This document shows positions 21,307-29,787 of a stretch of 64,000 bases of DNA, in pieces (positions within the stretch are counted from its first letter, which is position 1; the number at the start of each line of letters is the position of its first letter). The translations under genes were made by a program, and so were the position numbers. The DNA is from Bradyrhizobium betae. GTDB lineage: Bacteria > Pseudomonadota > Alphaproteobacteria > Rhizobiales > Xanthobacteraceae. The notes beneath the pieces are model-generated. The model made no database searches and was not told the DNA's origin. It worked only from the letters and a program-made list of their open reading frames with translations. The stretch spans positions 434,001-498,000 of the forward strand of contig NZ_CP044543.1 of NCBI RefSeq assembly GCF_008932115.1, read 5' to 3'.

Positions 21307-21945
21307 GAAATCAGACCTCCCAAAGGGTTTCCCCGACCAAGGTTTTTCGGAAGCTGTGACTGGCGCCCGCTTCCGCTTGTTTATGCCTGGCTGACCCTAG
21401 GATGGCATGCCATCTGGATACCGGCAAGGTGAAACGGACTTGCACAATGCCGCACAAGGATGCAGTGACCGCCGCGGCATGCGCGGCGTTCTATCTGGCG
21501 TCGCTTGGCGCGAGAAGGACAACTGCTGCGGCTACGAGATCTTGTGTTGCCCGTCGGGCAAAACACCCAAGCGATCGGTCAACCCGCGCTGCCAAAAATA
21601 TTCGCCTTTACAGAATTTCGGAATAGGCGGATATTGCGCGCACTCCGGCCCAAGGAAGAGGGGCGTATCGCGATCGTCACGAACGCGGGCAGGACGGCGG
21701 TGGACGTGGGCCACATCGGTGCGACGGTGATCGCAGGGCGGGAAACCGTGAGCGAGGCACATCGCACGCACGACCGGTGTGATCTGCGTACGGCAAAATC
21801 GTGTGGTCCTGGCGCCCGCAGGCTGGCGTCAAGCGTTGCGGTGATGTGGCGGCCCGACCGGGCGCGCGCATCGTCAGTCGCAAGGCGACGGGGGCAAGAG
21901 TGCATCGCTCCCCGGGGAGAGCGCGACATAAGCCGTCAAGCCACT

Positions 21946-22059
21946 GCGCAGGGAAGGCCGGATGTTTTGGCTACACCTGTATGCCGCTGTGCAAATTCTT
22001 GTTGCCACCTTTCGCACAGTGGACCGTGGGTGCCAGCCGGCACCCGGTCTTCCCTGCGC
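21946..22059. repeat. Dispersed repeat with long inverted ends and internal hairpin
   Basis: The left arm at 21946-21964 (GCGCAGGGAAGGCCGGATG) pairs with 22041-22059 at 17 of 19 positions, around a 76-base centre. A second perfect hairpin, GGGTGCC-AGCC-GGCACCC, spans 22028-22045 and overlaps the right arm, so two alternative folds exist. The wording resembles a repeat found many times in Bradyrhizobium genomes; copy number here is not tested. Confidence 0.6.
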
Positions 22060-22169
22060 CCTCTTTCATTTTGGGGCAAGGCGATGAAGCAAAGCTCGGG
22101 CAAAACAAGCCGCGAGGCTGCGAAGGCGTGTCTAACGCTTCAGAAGTCGAATGCTGCGACGAGCACTTG

Positions 22170-22335
22170 CCCATCACCGTCACCCCCGCGCAACGGCGTA
22201 GCCGTTGTCGCTGGAGGTGCTCGCCTCTTCGGCGAGCCTCGAAGGGCGACGGCCCGGCTGCATCTCGGCCGTTCATCCTTCGAGGCTCCCGGCGCGATGC
22301 TTGGCATCGCGCCACTCGCACCTCAGGATGACGGA
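22170..22335. repeat. REP-like element (CATCCTTCGAGG...CCTCAGGATG)
   Basis: The segment has CATCCTTCGAGGCTC and, about 40 bases on, CCTCAGGATGACG, which can pair around the internal palindrome GCGCGATGC-TTG-GCATCGCGC. Its left part holds further short hairpins (CAACGGC-GTA-GCCGTTG, TCGCC-TCTT-CGGCGA). This arrangement is characteristic of Bradyrhizobium intergenic repeats. Confidence 0.55.
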
Positions 22336-22416
22336 ATGGGCATTGTCGCCGCGGCGAGATTCTGGCTGCGCTCGCAAGGCCGATGTGGAAACAGTTGCGC
22401 CCGATACCGCAGTCTC

Positions 22417-22520
22417 GTGCCCCGGACGCTGCGCAGCGCTACTTCAGCGGTGCGCTGCAGAGCCGGGGCCCATCCATCAGCGCGTTGCGCCGCCTCCTGG
22501 GTCCCGACTCGACGCAGCGC
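22417..22520. repeat. REP-like element (GTGCCCCGGACG...GAGCCGGGGCCC)
   Basis: GTGCCCCGGACGCTGCGCAGC and GCAGAGCCGGGGCCC form an imperfect stem with GCTGCGCAGC and GGTGCGCTGCAG palindromes inside. It is similar in layout to a common Bradyrhizobium repeat. No coding role is apparent. Confidence 0.5.
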
Positions 22521-22571
22521 TCGTTGCGATCATGAGGTACGGTCCGCGCCGGCTCGATCCGTACATGGTGT

Positions 22572-22904
22572 TTGGGGGCACTCCTGACCCGTCTCTTTTG
22601 GATACCGAGGACGACGGGGTGCTTGCGACGGCGTTCGCGGCGCGCCGACGTGCAGGTCACGGACAACCTGTCCGACTTCGCGGCTGCGGATTGCGAAACG
22701 TTTGCAACGTCGGTTGTCAGGCGACCAGACGGAACGAAGCGTCAGCTGTCGTGCCAGATCCACACTCGACCCGACGGACAAACGCTCATGGTCGTCCATC
22801 CCGCCGATTTCGCGCACTGGATCGAGCGTCGTTTTGAGATATCTCCCGCCTCCCTCAAGACGACGTTCGATCGAGGCGCGCCCGAGCCGAAGAAGCGCGG
22901 CTGA
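22572..22904 (+). CDS. Low-confidence hypothetical ORF
   Basis: The 110-residue frame ends in a plausible globular segment (VQVTDNLSDFAAADCETF, LSCQIHTRPDGQTLMVVHP, FAHWIERRFEISPASLK), while its N-terminal third is Arg-rich and overlaps repeat DNA. If real, translation probably starts inside the frame at a non-ATG codon. No family is recognised; it may be a gene remnant. Confidence 0.25.
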   Translation: MGALLTRLFWIPRTTGCLRRRSRRADVQVTDNLSDFAAADCETFATSVVRRPDGTKRQLSCQIHTRPDGQTLMVVHPADFAHWIERRFEISPASLKTTFDRGAPEPKKRG

Positions 22905-23304
22905 TCGTCTCTGCTGCTCTGCTGCGCGTAAAGTTGCAGCATCACGACGTGGCGAGAGTCTCCGTAATGCTGCGTCAGCGAAGTGGTGATGGCGGCCTAT
23001 CGACGCCTAAGCGAGCCTGTCGTTCGCCTCGCCAGTTCATGCGCTCTCGCTTCGCGACAAGACCGGGCGCGGTGACGGCCGGACCGGACTCGAAATTCGC
23101 CGTGTCGTTTCGCGTTCGATCTGAGTCGTTTGCGTTCGATCCGAGTCTGGACCGCAGCTTTGCGTGCTGGCGGGCCGCGCGCCGAGCTGAGCATACTGCG
23201 TCGTGCGGCCGCAGCTCATTCGCCGAGGACTTTGCTCCAGCGCAAGCTCCTGGCTGTCGCCGTCCTCCTATCTACGAGCAAAGAAACTCTTCGGAGAAAG
23301 TCCA

Positions 23305-23781
23305 GTGATCTTTCCGACCAAGTCGCTCATTCCCGCCGTCGTCGCACTCGGGTTTGTCATGGGCCTCCCTGCCCTCGCTGCTGGACCGCACGCGCATGAC
23401 GGACCCGCCGCGACAATCCAGCTCCAGCTAAACCACGGCAAGAAGTGGCCGACGGATGACGCCCTGCGCCGCGGCATGGGCGAAATCCGTGTCGCTATGG
23501 CGCAATCGCTGACGCCCATTCACGACAATGCGTTCACGCCTGCGCAATATGAGGCCCTGGCGACGCGTGTCCAGGCGCAGATCGACTATGTGGTCGGAAA
23601 CTGCAAGCTGCCCGAACAGGCCGACCAGCAACTTCATCTTGTCCTCGAGCAGATCATCGACGGCGCGGCCGATATGAAGACAGGGGCCGGTCGCAATCAA
23701 GGGGCCATGAAAGTTGTGCGGGCGCTCGCTCAGTACGGCAAGTATTTCGACCATGCCGGTTGGCAACCGCTGGAACATTAA
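23305..23781 (+). CDS. Periplasmic His-containing protein of the family often annotated DnrO
   Basis: The 158-residue protein begins at GTG 23305, preceded by CGGAGAAAG. It has a signal peptide cut near LAAGP, then HAHDGP and a conserved helical body (LNHGKKWPTDDALRRGM, VGNCKLPEQADQQLHLVLEQI, GKYFDHAGW). Similar proteins carry the label DnrO in databases, without experimental basis known to me. It lies convergent to the bufferin/SigF operon. A role in metal or redox stress is only suggested by location. Confidence 0.65.
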   Translation: MIFPTKSLIPAVVALGFVMGLPALAAGPHAHDGPAATIQLQLNHGKKWPTDDALRRGMGEIRVAMAQSLTPIHDNAFTPAQYEALATRVQAQIDYVVGNCKLPEQADQQLHLVLEQIIDGAADMKTGAGRNQGAMKVVRALAQYGKYFDHAGWQPLEH

Positions 23782-24050
23782 ACTTTCGATAGCCGATGGC
23801 TTGCGGCGGACGCGGCGCCCGCCGCCGCCAATTGTCACGAAGGTGATGCACGAGCTGACGCTGTCAATCGGCCTGCTGGACGCCGATCCCCCGGCTTAGG
23901 GGGTCAATATTGCAGGCCGAATGACAGTCTCCGGAAACGTCTTGAAGACGTTCAGAAGCGTCGCGTCGTTCGACAGTGAAGGAAGATGGACCATAAGTCG
24001 TTCCCGTGGCCGGCTGATGCGACGAGCTTATCGCTGAATTGAATGCCGAA

Positions 24051-24722
24051 CTATTCGGCTGCGAAATGGGCGCGGTTGGCCACCCAGGAGAACATCCGGC
24101 TGCCGAAGAGGCTGCCGAGGCCGACGAACATGACCCCGGTACCAATGTTGAACATGAGGATCATCAGGGTCGCGTCGCCGGTATGGAAGAGAGACAGGGC
24201 CGTTGCTGTGATCGCCGCCACCGAAAGGCTTCCCATCAACGTCACGGCTGTCGGGCGGAGCGGCGCCGCGTAGCGCAGCATGACCAGCAGGGCAAGCGAC
24301 AGCGGCAAGCTGGTCAGCACCAGCGTCGCGAAGCAGCGTACCGCTTCACCCATGCCGACGCCGTTCGGGCCGAACGACACCCATTCTCCCAGACACTGAT
24401 AGCCAATGTTGGATAGCCACATCAGCACGGCCGGCACGGGAAGCAGGAGCCAAAGCCGCGAGCGATCCGGCAAACTGACTAGAAATGCGGCGACTGCTGC
24501 GAGCACGCCCGTGAGGATCGAGCCTACCATTCCGGCCGCGAAGGTCGGCTGCTGGAGCCGCTGAACAAGGTCGGGACGGATACCCTGACTGACGGCAAGA
24601 AGCGTCACGACCAGGGCCGCCAGCAGCAGCCAGCCGAGCGCCCGGATCACGGGTGGCCGCAGGCGCCGCACCGGCTTCATGTTCGCCGAGAGCGATTCGA
24701 TGAGATCGGGTGTCGCGATCAT
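24051..24722 (-). CDS. nrsF: NrsF-family (DUF1109) membrane anti-sigma factor
   Basis: The 223-residue protein has a short cytoplasmic N-terminus and about six membrane helices. Two conserved cysteines sit in periplasmic-side contexts (GYQCLGEW and EAVRCFATL). This is the NrsF design known from Caulobacter, where the cysteines affect release of SigF. It starts 2 bases after the sigma factor gene, so the pair is co-translated. The likely signal is metal or oxidative stress sensed in the envelope. Confidence 0.88.
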   Translation of the reverse strand: MIATPDLIESLSANMKPVRRLRPPVIRALGWLLLAALVVTLLAVSQGIRPDLVQRLQQPTFAAGMVGSILTGVLAAVAAFLVSLPDRSRLWLLLPVPAVLMWLSNIGYQCLGEWVSFGPNGVGMGEAVRCFATLVLTSLPLSLALLVMLRYAAPLRPTAVTLMGSLSVAAITATALSLFHTGDATLMILMFNIGTGVMFVGLGSLFGSRMFSWVANRAHFAAE

Positions 24723-24724
24723 GA

Positions 24725-25357
24725 CTAGCTCCGATCGCCCAACATCTTCCGCAAACTCTTTACGGCTCGATGGACGTTGACCTTAAGGGACGCAATTGAC
24801 ATTCCACTTACTATTGAGGCCTCCTTCAACGACATCTCCTTCAGCTTTAGAAGCTGGATTGCCTGTCGTTGCATGGGCGGTAGATCGTCGATCGCCCTCT
24901 CCAACTCTTTCCGGTCCGGCCCCTCATCGAAGTTCGCTCGATGGTCCGAAAAGGTTTCATGCTCCGGCGTAAGAGGCGTTTCGCGATTGCGTCTCCGCCC
25001 TTGGCTGCGCAGTCTATCGATGAAGCGGCGGTTCGCGATGGTCACCAGCCACGGACCGAACGGTCGCGTCGGATCGTAGGTGCGCCGGATGGCGTGAACG
25101 GTCAACAATATGTCCTGCACAGCGTCTTCAATGTCCTGGGGGGCGCGGTGCCTGCGCGTAGCAAGGGCTCGAAGATACGGTGCAATTTCCTCCAGGAGCC
25201 GACGATAGGCCGCCCTGTCCCCGTCTTGGGCCCTGGCCATCAGGATCGCCCAGTCCGGATCGCGCATTGCGGGCTGCTGGATGCCCGTACCTGTGGTACC
25301 GCCCTTTTCGACGAGCCTCAAGGGAGGGCGCATGCCCGGATCGCCCGTCATTCGCAA
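24725..25357 (-). CDS. sigF: ECF sigma factor, SigF/ECF16-like
   Basis: The 210-residue protein has sigma region 2 (HRAPQDIEDAVQDILLTVHAIRRTYDPTRPF, quoted as DIEDAVQDILLTVHAIRRTY and FGPWLVTIANRRFID) and region 4 (DLPPMQRQAIQLLKLKEMSL, IASLKVNVHRAVKSLRKML). Pairing with a DUF1109 anti-sigma and location at the end of a bufferin operon match ECF16 SigF of Caulobacter. Four GTAACC-N15/16-CGAA promoters in this window fit its published recognition sequence. Several in-frame Met codons make the exact start uncertain. Confidence 0.88.
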   Translation of the reverse strand: MRMTGDPGMRPPLRLVEKGGTTGTGIQQPAMRDPDWAILMARAQDGDRAAYRRLLEEIAPYLRALATRRHRAPQDIEDAVQDILLTVHAIRRTYDPTRPFGPWLVTIANRRFIDRLRSQGRRRNRETPLTPEHETFSDHRANFDEGPDRKELERAIDDLPPMQRQAIQLLKLKEMSLKEASIVSGMSIASLKVNVHRAVKSLRKMLGDRS

Positions 25358-25412
25358 GCTCCGCGATGGCCCCGATCAGGTCCGTCAATGCCGCATTCGA
25401 CCGGCAACCTCA

Positions 25413-25940
25413 TCAATCGCCTCCGTACATAAGCCGGGAACCGCGCAACGACCACAGTAATCTGTCCATCGACAGAGCACCCGGACCCACCGCCATGAGG
25501 CCGATCGCCAACGCCGCCCAGGGAAGATGGAAGTTCGCCCAGCCTTCGGGCACGGTAAGCTGAATGATGCCCGTCATGACCAGGAGCGCGAGCGCACTGA
25601 AACGCGTCGCAAATCCCAAGATCAACAAGACGGGCAACACGATCTCGGCCACGCCGTCGAAGTACGCGAACAGGGTCGGGAAAGGGAAGTCGTAAGCCTG
25701 GCCGAACAGGTGCAGCTTAAACTCCTCCTCGAACAGGAAGGCCGCGGCCGGCGAGAGGGAGAGGAAGCCATCCCACTTGGTCAGTCCTGACCTGAAGAAC
25801 GGCAGAGCCAAGGCGATCCGGAGCACCAGAGGCGCGACGATGAGGGCGATGTGGCCAAGCCATTCGCTTAGTTGCGTCACCCCATCGACGAGGATCGCGG
25901 TGCTGGCGTGGCGGTTCATATCAGTTTTGGTGTTGGTCAT
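25413..25940 (-). CDS. DoxX family membrane protein of the bufferin operon
   Basis: The 175-residue protein has four membrane helices with the DoxX pattern (LVLRIALALPFFRSGLTKWD, FDGVAEIVLPVLLILGFATR, WAALAIGLMAVGPGALSMDR). DoxX genes accompany bufA-bufB-bufC in many Proteobacteria; the role may be electron transfer or quinone-linked redox in the membrane, which is unproven. ATG 25940 overlaps the bufC stop by 4 bases. Confidence 0.88.
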   Translation of the reverse strand: MTNTKTDMNRHASTAILVDGVTQLSEWLGHIALIVAPLVLRIALALPFFRSGLTKWDGFLSLSPAAAFLFEEEFKLHLFGQAYDFPFPTLFAYFDGVAEIVLPVLLILGFATRFSALALLVMTGIIQLTVPEGWANFHLPWAALAIGLMAVGPGALSMDRLLWSLRGSRLMYGGD

Positions 25941-26710
25941 GAGGCAAGCCTGTAGCCGATCAGCGCACCCACCCGGATCAGGTCCGACAGATTCGCCGAG
26001 AGATCGAAGGCGGGGTCGCAATCCACCGCCGTTTTGAGCGCCGCGAGCACTGATTGTCCGTCGCCGAGCGCCTGGATGAAATCGACGCTTCCGTGGGGGA
26101 CAAATCTCACCTCGACATCGATCGTCGGCCGAAGGACGAGCACGTCCTCGCCGCCCGCTTCGAGGTCTACCGGCGCGGGTACGCCACCGTCGATATTCAT
26201 GCGCCAGATCGACAACGCCGGGAACCGAGAGCGTATGGTACGCACCGACGGATGGAGAGCCAGGCTCATCGAAGGTAGCTGGTCGGGGCGAACCTCCGAA
26301 AGTGCATCGGCGTCGATCGGCGAAACGTCGGCGGCGTGATAGGCTTCGGACCAAGCACGCTCGATGCGGGCTACGTCGGCCAGATAGGGTAGGACGGCAG
26401 CCGGTTCGAACCGCCCGATGAAATCGGGAAAGCCCGCCCCGTAGTCAAACATCATCGGAGAACGGGGAGGCTCGATCGCAACGTAGGCGCGCGCCATGGC
26501 CTGGAAAAAATCGGACCCGACGATCCGCTGCACCGCCGGAAAAGCGTCCTTCAAGGTCCCCACAAGCCCGAGCACCACGTTGTTGCGGTAGACGGAAAAC
26601 CGCCTCACGCTTTCCTCGCGATCCGGTCCGACCACCCCTGCGGGAACGGGCAGACCGGCATCCATGATCGCCGCGGCGAAGACCCGCTGTTTCTCAGCAA
26701 GCGATGGCAT
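25937..26710 (-). CDS. bufC: DUF2063 protein, bufferin biosynthesis partner BufC
   Basis: The 257-residue protein starts LAEKQRVFAAAIMD and has the DUF2063 N-terminal domain (VYRNNVVLGLVGTLKDAFPAVQRIVGSDFF, quoted as VYRNNVVLGLVGTLKDAFP) followed by a second domain. DUF2063 proteins bind precursor peptides and assist DUF692 enzymes in RiPP maturation. It overlaps bufB by 17 bases and DoxX by 4, so the proteins are made together. Confidence 0.85.
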   Translation of the reverse strand: MPSLAEKQRVFAAAIMDAGLPVPAGVVGPDREESVRRFSVYRNNVVLGLVGTLKDAFPAVQRIVGSDFFQAMARAYVAIEPPRSPMMFDYGAGFPDFIGRFEPAAVLPYLADVARIERAWSEAYHAADVSPIDADALSEVRPDQLPSMSLALHPSVRTIRSRFPALSIWRMNIDGGVPAPVDLEAGGEDVLVLRPTIDVEVRFVPHGSVDFIQALGDGQSVLAALKTAVDCDPAFDLSANLSDLIRVGALIGYRLAS

Positions 26711-27572
26711 GGCGCGTCACCTCATGGCTTGAAGACATCACGACCTCGGCACGAAGCGCCTCCCCTTGGAGGACCGCCCAAGGCGGCACGTCGGCATCCC
26801 ACTCGATAAGGGTCGGCACCGGACCGATACGTCGCACGGCGAGCGCGTAGAGCTTCCACACCATTTGATCGACGAGCCGATCGTGCGTGTCGATGAGGAG
26901 CGGCCGCTTCTTCTCATCCAACTCGCGTTTGTGACCAGCCAGATGAATTTCACGGACGTGAGCGAGCGGATAGGATTCAATGTACCCGACGGGGTCCCAC
27001 TGCTGATTGGTCGACGCGACGTAGACGTTGTTGACGTCGAGCAGCAGTCCGCACCCGGTGCGTCGGACGACCTCGGCGATGAAGTCAATTTCGGAATAGG
27101 TGCTCTCGAGGAAAGCCACGTAGGTCGACGGATTTTCCAACAGCATCTGGCACCCCAAGACGCCTTGCACCCGATCGATGTGCTCGATGACGCGCGCGAG
27201 CGTCTCGGCGGTGTAGGGGACCGGCAAGAGGTCGTTCAGGAACCCGGTGTCGTGCGACGACCAGGCGAGATGCTCGGAAAAAAGGCCCGGTCTGTAGCGT
27301 CTAACAAGCTCCTTAAGCCGGCTCAAGTGTCCTTCGTCGAGCGGACGATCCGCTCCGATCGAGAGACCTACGCCGTGCAGCGACAGCGGATAACGCTCGC
27401 GGACGGCCGATAGGTAGTGATGAGGTGGACCGCCCGCCCCCATGTAGTTTTCTGCATGAACCTCGAAGAAGCCGACGTCCGGAGTCGTCTCGATGATCGT
27501 GCGGTAGTGCTCTGCCTTGAGACCGACTCCCCCGCGAGGTGGAATCGGGTCTTGTTGCGACAAATACGACAC
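26694..27572 (-). CDS. bufB: DUF692 (MNIO) multinuclear iron oxidase BufB
   Basis: The 292-residue TIM-barrel enzyme has GVGLKAEHY, FFEVHAENYMG, SLHGVGLSIG, FSEHLAWSSH, LLENPSTYV, DVNNVYVAS, HLAGHK and LIDTHD. These His, Glu, Asp and Asn residues are the iron ligands of the DUF692/MNIO family. MNIO enzymes oxidise cysteines of ribosomal peptides, producing thiooxazole or related copper-binding groups in bufferins. The expected substrate is the BufA protein encoded directly upstream. Confidence 0.9.
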   Translation of the reverse strand: MSYLSQQDPIPPRGGVGLKAEHYRTIIETTPDVGFFEVHAENYMGAGGPPHHYLSAVRERYPLSLHGVGLSIGADRPLDEGHLSRLKELVRRYRPGLFSEHLAWSSHDTGFLNDLLPVPYTAETLARVIEHIDRVQGVLGCQMLLENPSTYVAFLESTYSEIDFIAEVVRRTGCGLLLDVNNVYVASTNQQWDPVGYIESYPLAHVREIHLAGHKRELDEKKRPLLIDTHDRLVDQMVWKLYALAVRRIGPVPTLIEWDADVPPWAVLQGEALRAEVVMSSSHEVTRHAIAC

Positions 27573-27595
27573 GGGCGTCTCCCGAAAAGGATTGT

Positions 27596-27618
27596 GGCGG
27601 GCCGTCGCGCGGCCCGCC
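27596..27618 (-). promoter_or_regulatory. Intercistronic hairpin between bufA and bufB
   Basis: GGCGGGCC-GTCGCGC-GGCCCGCC is a perfect 8-base GC stem starting 15 bases after the bufA stop and ending 24 bases before bufB. It has no T-run. Such a structure could protect the bufA message or attenuate readthrough, giving more precursor than enzyme. Confidence 0.6.
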
Positions 27619-27632
27619 CGCGATGAGCGCGA

Positions 27633-27971
27633 TCAGGCCTTCGGCGTGAGGCTGCCCGCTCCCTTCGGCGTGTTCATGGTCGTGCAGGTGCCCTTGGGTT
27701 CGAGCTTGAACGCGTTGCCCTGATAGTCCACGTTGCTGGTTCCGGCGCAGGTCGTGCCGGCACCTGCGTAACAGTCGTTCTGCCCCTTCAGCGCGACGCC
27801 GTAGCACTTCTCCATCTTGCCGCCTTCCATGGCCTTCATGACCTTGGCTTGCTGCTCCTTCATCATCTTTTCCTTGTCCGCCATGCTTTGCGCGTGGGCG
27901 GATGTGGCGAGTGAGCCGATGACCACGGCAAAAGCGCCGGCGACCATTGCATTGAGCGTGCGATTGGACAT
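27633..27971 (-). CDS. bufA: Bufferin precursor BufA1 (DUF2282)
   Basis: The 112-residue protein has a signal peptide ending near AHAQ (residue 28), a Lys/Met-rich helix, and the DUF2282 core with four cysteines at 56, 67, 75 and 96: [35 protein letters not shown]. In Caulobacter bufferins, DUF692 enzymes modify such cysteines and the peptides chelate copper. First gene of bufA-bufB-bufC-doxX-sigF-nrsF; a SigF-type promoter lies 82-106 bases upstream of the start. Confidence 0.9.
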   Translation of the reverse strand: MSNRTLNAMVAGAFAVVIGSLATSAHAQSMADKEKMMKEQQAKVMKAMEGGKMEKCYGVALKGQNDCYAGAGTTCAGTSNVDYQGNAFKLEPKGTCTTMNTPKGAGSLTPKA

Positions 27972-28052
27972 CTATCGTTCTCCGTGTTCGTGATGACACT
28001 GCGAAATACGCAGTCGCCTCCTGGGAGGGCCGATCGCCCGCCCTGACAGAAG

Positions 28053-28077
28053 TTCGTCGCACGGGCTGAAAGGTTAC
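28053..28077 (-). promoter_or_regulatory. SigF-type promoter P1 (bufferin operon)
   Basis: On the minus strand GTAACC (28077-28072) is followed after 15 bases by CGAA (28056-28053), in the context ACGAACT. This matches the GTAACC-N16-CGAA sequence reported for Caulobacter SigF. It reads into bufA and, through the operon, into sigF itself, implying positive feedback. Confidence 0.8.
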
Positions 28078-28150
28078 CTTCTTCGCGAAGTCCCAACCCA
28101 TACTCCGTTCCCTTGCCGTCGCTCGACCGGTACGCCATCGCCGTCTGCGG

Positions 28151-28627
28151 CTACTTCCTGAGCGTGGCGGACTCGGCGATTTTCCCGAAGATTTCGTCCA
28201 GCTCGGCGGCGATTCCTTTGAGCTCGCTTGGTTGCTGTTCGTAAGGCGCGAACACGGTGGTGGCCTTCTTGTAGGACAAAGTTGCGGTCCCGTCGGCATT
28301 TTCCGTCACGTAGAAGCGGATCGGAGCCTCGATGCCGGCGGCGACGTTCGCGGCCAGCATCCGTCGGGCGAAATCGTTGCGGAAGACGCCGTAAACCTTG
28401 TTGCCGGGAATCTGAAATCCCGCGGCCTTCGCGCCGTCGGACGCGCTGGCCGAAGTGACCAGGCCCATACCTTGGTCCTTCACGGCCGTCTCGAGCCGAC
28501 CCGTCAGCTCCGAAAACGAATAGGTCGTATCGATCACGACCCATCCTTCTCGGGCGCCGACCGTACCGCCCATGACGGAGGACATCGCGGAAAGGGAGAC
28601 GAAGAGGACTGCAAGGACGTAGCGCAT
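28151..28627 (-). CDS. DUF302 family secreted protein
   Basis: The 158-residue protein has a signal peptide (LAVLFVSLSAMSSVMGGTVG) and a DUF302 domain (YSFSELTGRLETAVKDQGMGLV, quoted as FSELTGRLETAVKDQGMG; IPGNKVYGVFRNDFARRML; IEAPIRFYVTENADGTATLS). DUF302 proteins are small envelope proteins of unknown chemistry, often near metal or thiosulfate genes. It lies between the DUF6969 gene and the bufferin promoter and may be read from the promoter at 30935-30959. Confidence 0.82.
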   Translation of the reverse strand: MRYVLAVLFVSLSAMSSVMGGTVGAREGWVVIDTTYSFSELTGRLETAVKDQGMGLVTSASASDGAKAAGFQIPGNKVYGVFRNDFARRMLAANVAAGIEAPIRFYVTENADGTATLSYKKATTVFAPYEQQPSELKGIAAELDEIFGKIAESATLRK

Positions 28628-28701
28628 ATTCGAACTGCTCCTATTGCGAAATCCGTAAAGGTCGTCGGCCGGTTTCGCCGCTTGCTAAGCTTGAAAGCCC
28701 A

Positions 28702-29436
28702 TTAGATCTGGCCGTCGAGCCACTCGATGTGACGTTCGAGCGATATGTCGATCGACGATGTGATCTCGAGGCGCCGATCCTCGAATACGTCGATGCCGGG
28801 ATGCAACGAACGCCAGCGTTCGACGGTGGTATCGCGTTCGTGAAGGAGCCGCTCGATATGGGGCCTGAACAGGACCATCATCGCCGTGATCCAACGGTTG
28901 AGCGTCTGAGAGCCCGCGGCCGCGTCCAGGGAGAACGCGTTCAGCATCGCGACAACGTCCGGGGCCGCGTACCAAGTCTCCGCAGTCACCCACCTGTTTG
29001 TCGTGAACAGTCGCTCGGGCATTGCCCTCGGCGTGAGCGAGATGGCGACAACATGAGACATCTTGCCGCCATCTCCCGCGTCGGGCGCGCCGCCATGCAA
29101 CTTTGCGGGCCGAACGCCTACCGGCATTCCGGCGGCGCCCATGAAAATGTGAAAATGTGCGAAGTCTGGCGCATCCCGGCCGTCGGGAGCGTGGGCATGA
29201 AGGAAGTACTGCGCGTGCGTCTCCGGATCTCGCACGTCGTCAGGCGGATAGTGTTCCCACTCGACGAACCCTTCGCTGCCGTGCAGCGCCTCCATGACGA
29301 GATTGCTCCTGGCCTCGTGGAGTTCGCGCATGCAATCGACCACGGTCTCAGCGGCGGCCGCCATGCGCGACAGCGCCTCCCGCGGGAGACCGGACGGGTC
29401 GGAAGCGAGCATGTCAGTCGCAGCGAGACGAGCCAT
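28702..29436 (-). CDS. Hypothetical protein, DUF6969-like
   Basis: The 244-residue soluble protein has a conserved central stretch rich in His and aromatics (WEHYPPDDV, YFLHAHAP, FAHFHIFMGAAGMP, VAISLTPRAMPERLF, NRWVTAETWYA). I associate this with a recently named domain of unknown function, from memory only. The clustered His residues could bind metal. It follows the NPC-repeat peptide gene by 102 bases in the same direction. Confidence 0.65.
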   Translation of the reverse strand: MARLAATDMLASDPSGLPREALSRMAAAAETVVDCMRELHEARSNLVMEALHGSEGFVEWEHYPPDDVRDPETHAQYFLHAHAPDGRDAPDFAHFHIFMGAAGMPVGVRPAKLHGGAPDAGDGGKMSHVVAISLTPRAMPERLFTTNRWVTAETWYAAPDVVAMLNAFSLDAAAGSQTLNRWITAMMVLFRPHIERLLHERDTTVERWRSLHPGIDVFEDRRLEITSSIDISLERHIEWLDGQI

Positions 29437-29538
29437 CTTGGTTACCTACCCAGTCCATCCACAGTGAACAACGGCCGGAGACGGCGTCATGCGAGATGCC
29501 CGCCGTCTCCTCCATCGGTGCCCGGTCTCAGCGCAGGG

Positions 29539-29754
29539 CTACTTCTTCATTGCGCAAGGATTCTTCGCTGCACAGGGGTTCGCCTTGGGCGCACAGGGAT
29601 TTGCCTTGCACGGGTTCGCAGCCCGTTTGGCCGACTTGTGCTTGGGCGCGCAGGGGTTAGAACCGGCCGCTGCGGGGACCGGCGTTGCAGCGACCATGCC
29701 GGTGACGGCGGCAATTGTACCGAGGGTTTGCAGCGACTTTTTGAGCGTAGACAT
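29539..29754 (-). CDS. Secreted NPC-repeat cysteine/lysine-rich peptide
   Basis: The 71-residue protein has a signal peptide (about residues 1-30, ending VPAAAGS) and a mature part built of five Asn-Pro-Cys units (NPCAPK, NPCKA, NPCAPKA, NPCAAK, NPCAMKK) separated by Lys and Ala. It contains five cysteines, all in NPC, and no aromatic residues. AAGGAG precedes ATG 29754. It lies 33 bases after ccdA in the thioredoxin-ccdA operon under a SigF-type promoter. A role in metal binding or thiol redox is inferred; it could also be a modified peptide. Confidence 0.75.
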   Translation of the reverse strand: MSTLKKSLQTLGTIAAVTGMVAATPVPAAAGSNPCAPKHKSAKRAANPCKANPCAPKANPCAAKNPCAMKK

Positions 29755-29787
29755 CCCGTATCTCCTTGGGTTGAAATTTCGACGGCT

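Larger units (their letters stand above)
21307..23304. other. Two-kilobase repeat-rich stretch without a convincing gene
   Basis: No frame here shows a recognisable domain, and the longest (21505-22587) has a composition typical of spurious reading. The stretch contains several palindromic elements listed separately. It looks like an accumulation site of Bradyrhizobium-type dispersed repeats separating the liv operon from the metal-stress island. A weak candidate coding segment lies at 22572-22904. Confidence 0.6.

Noticed and set aside
21505..22587. 360-residue plus-strand open frame
   Set aside because: It crosses several palindromic repeats and shows no domain or ribosome site.
29440..29445. 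GTAACC on the minus strand just before the DUF6969 gene
   Set aside because: No CGAA at 15-16 bases downstream; it lies in the ribosome-site region of the gene.
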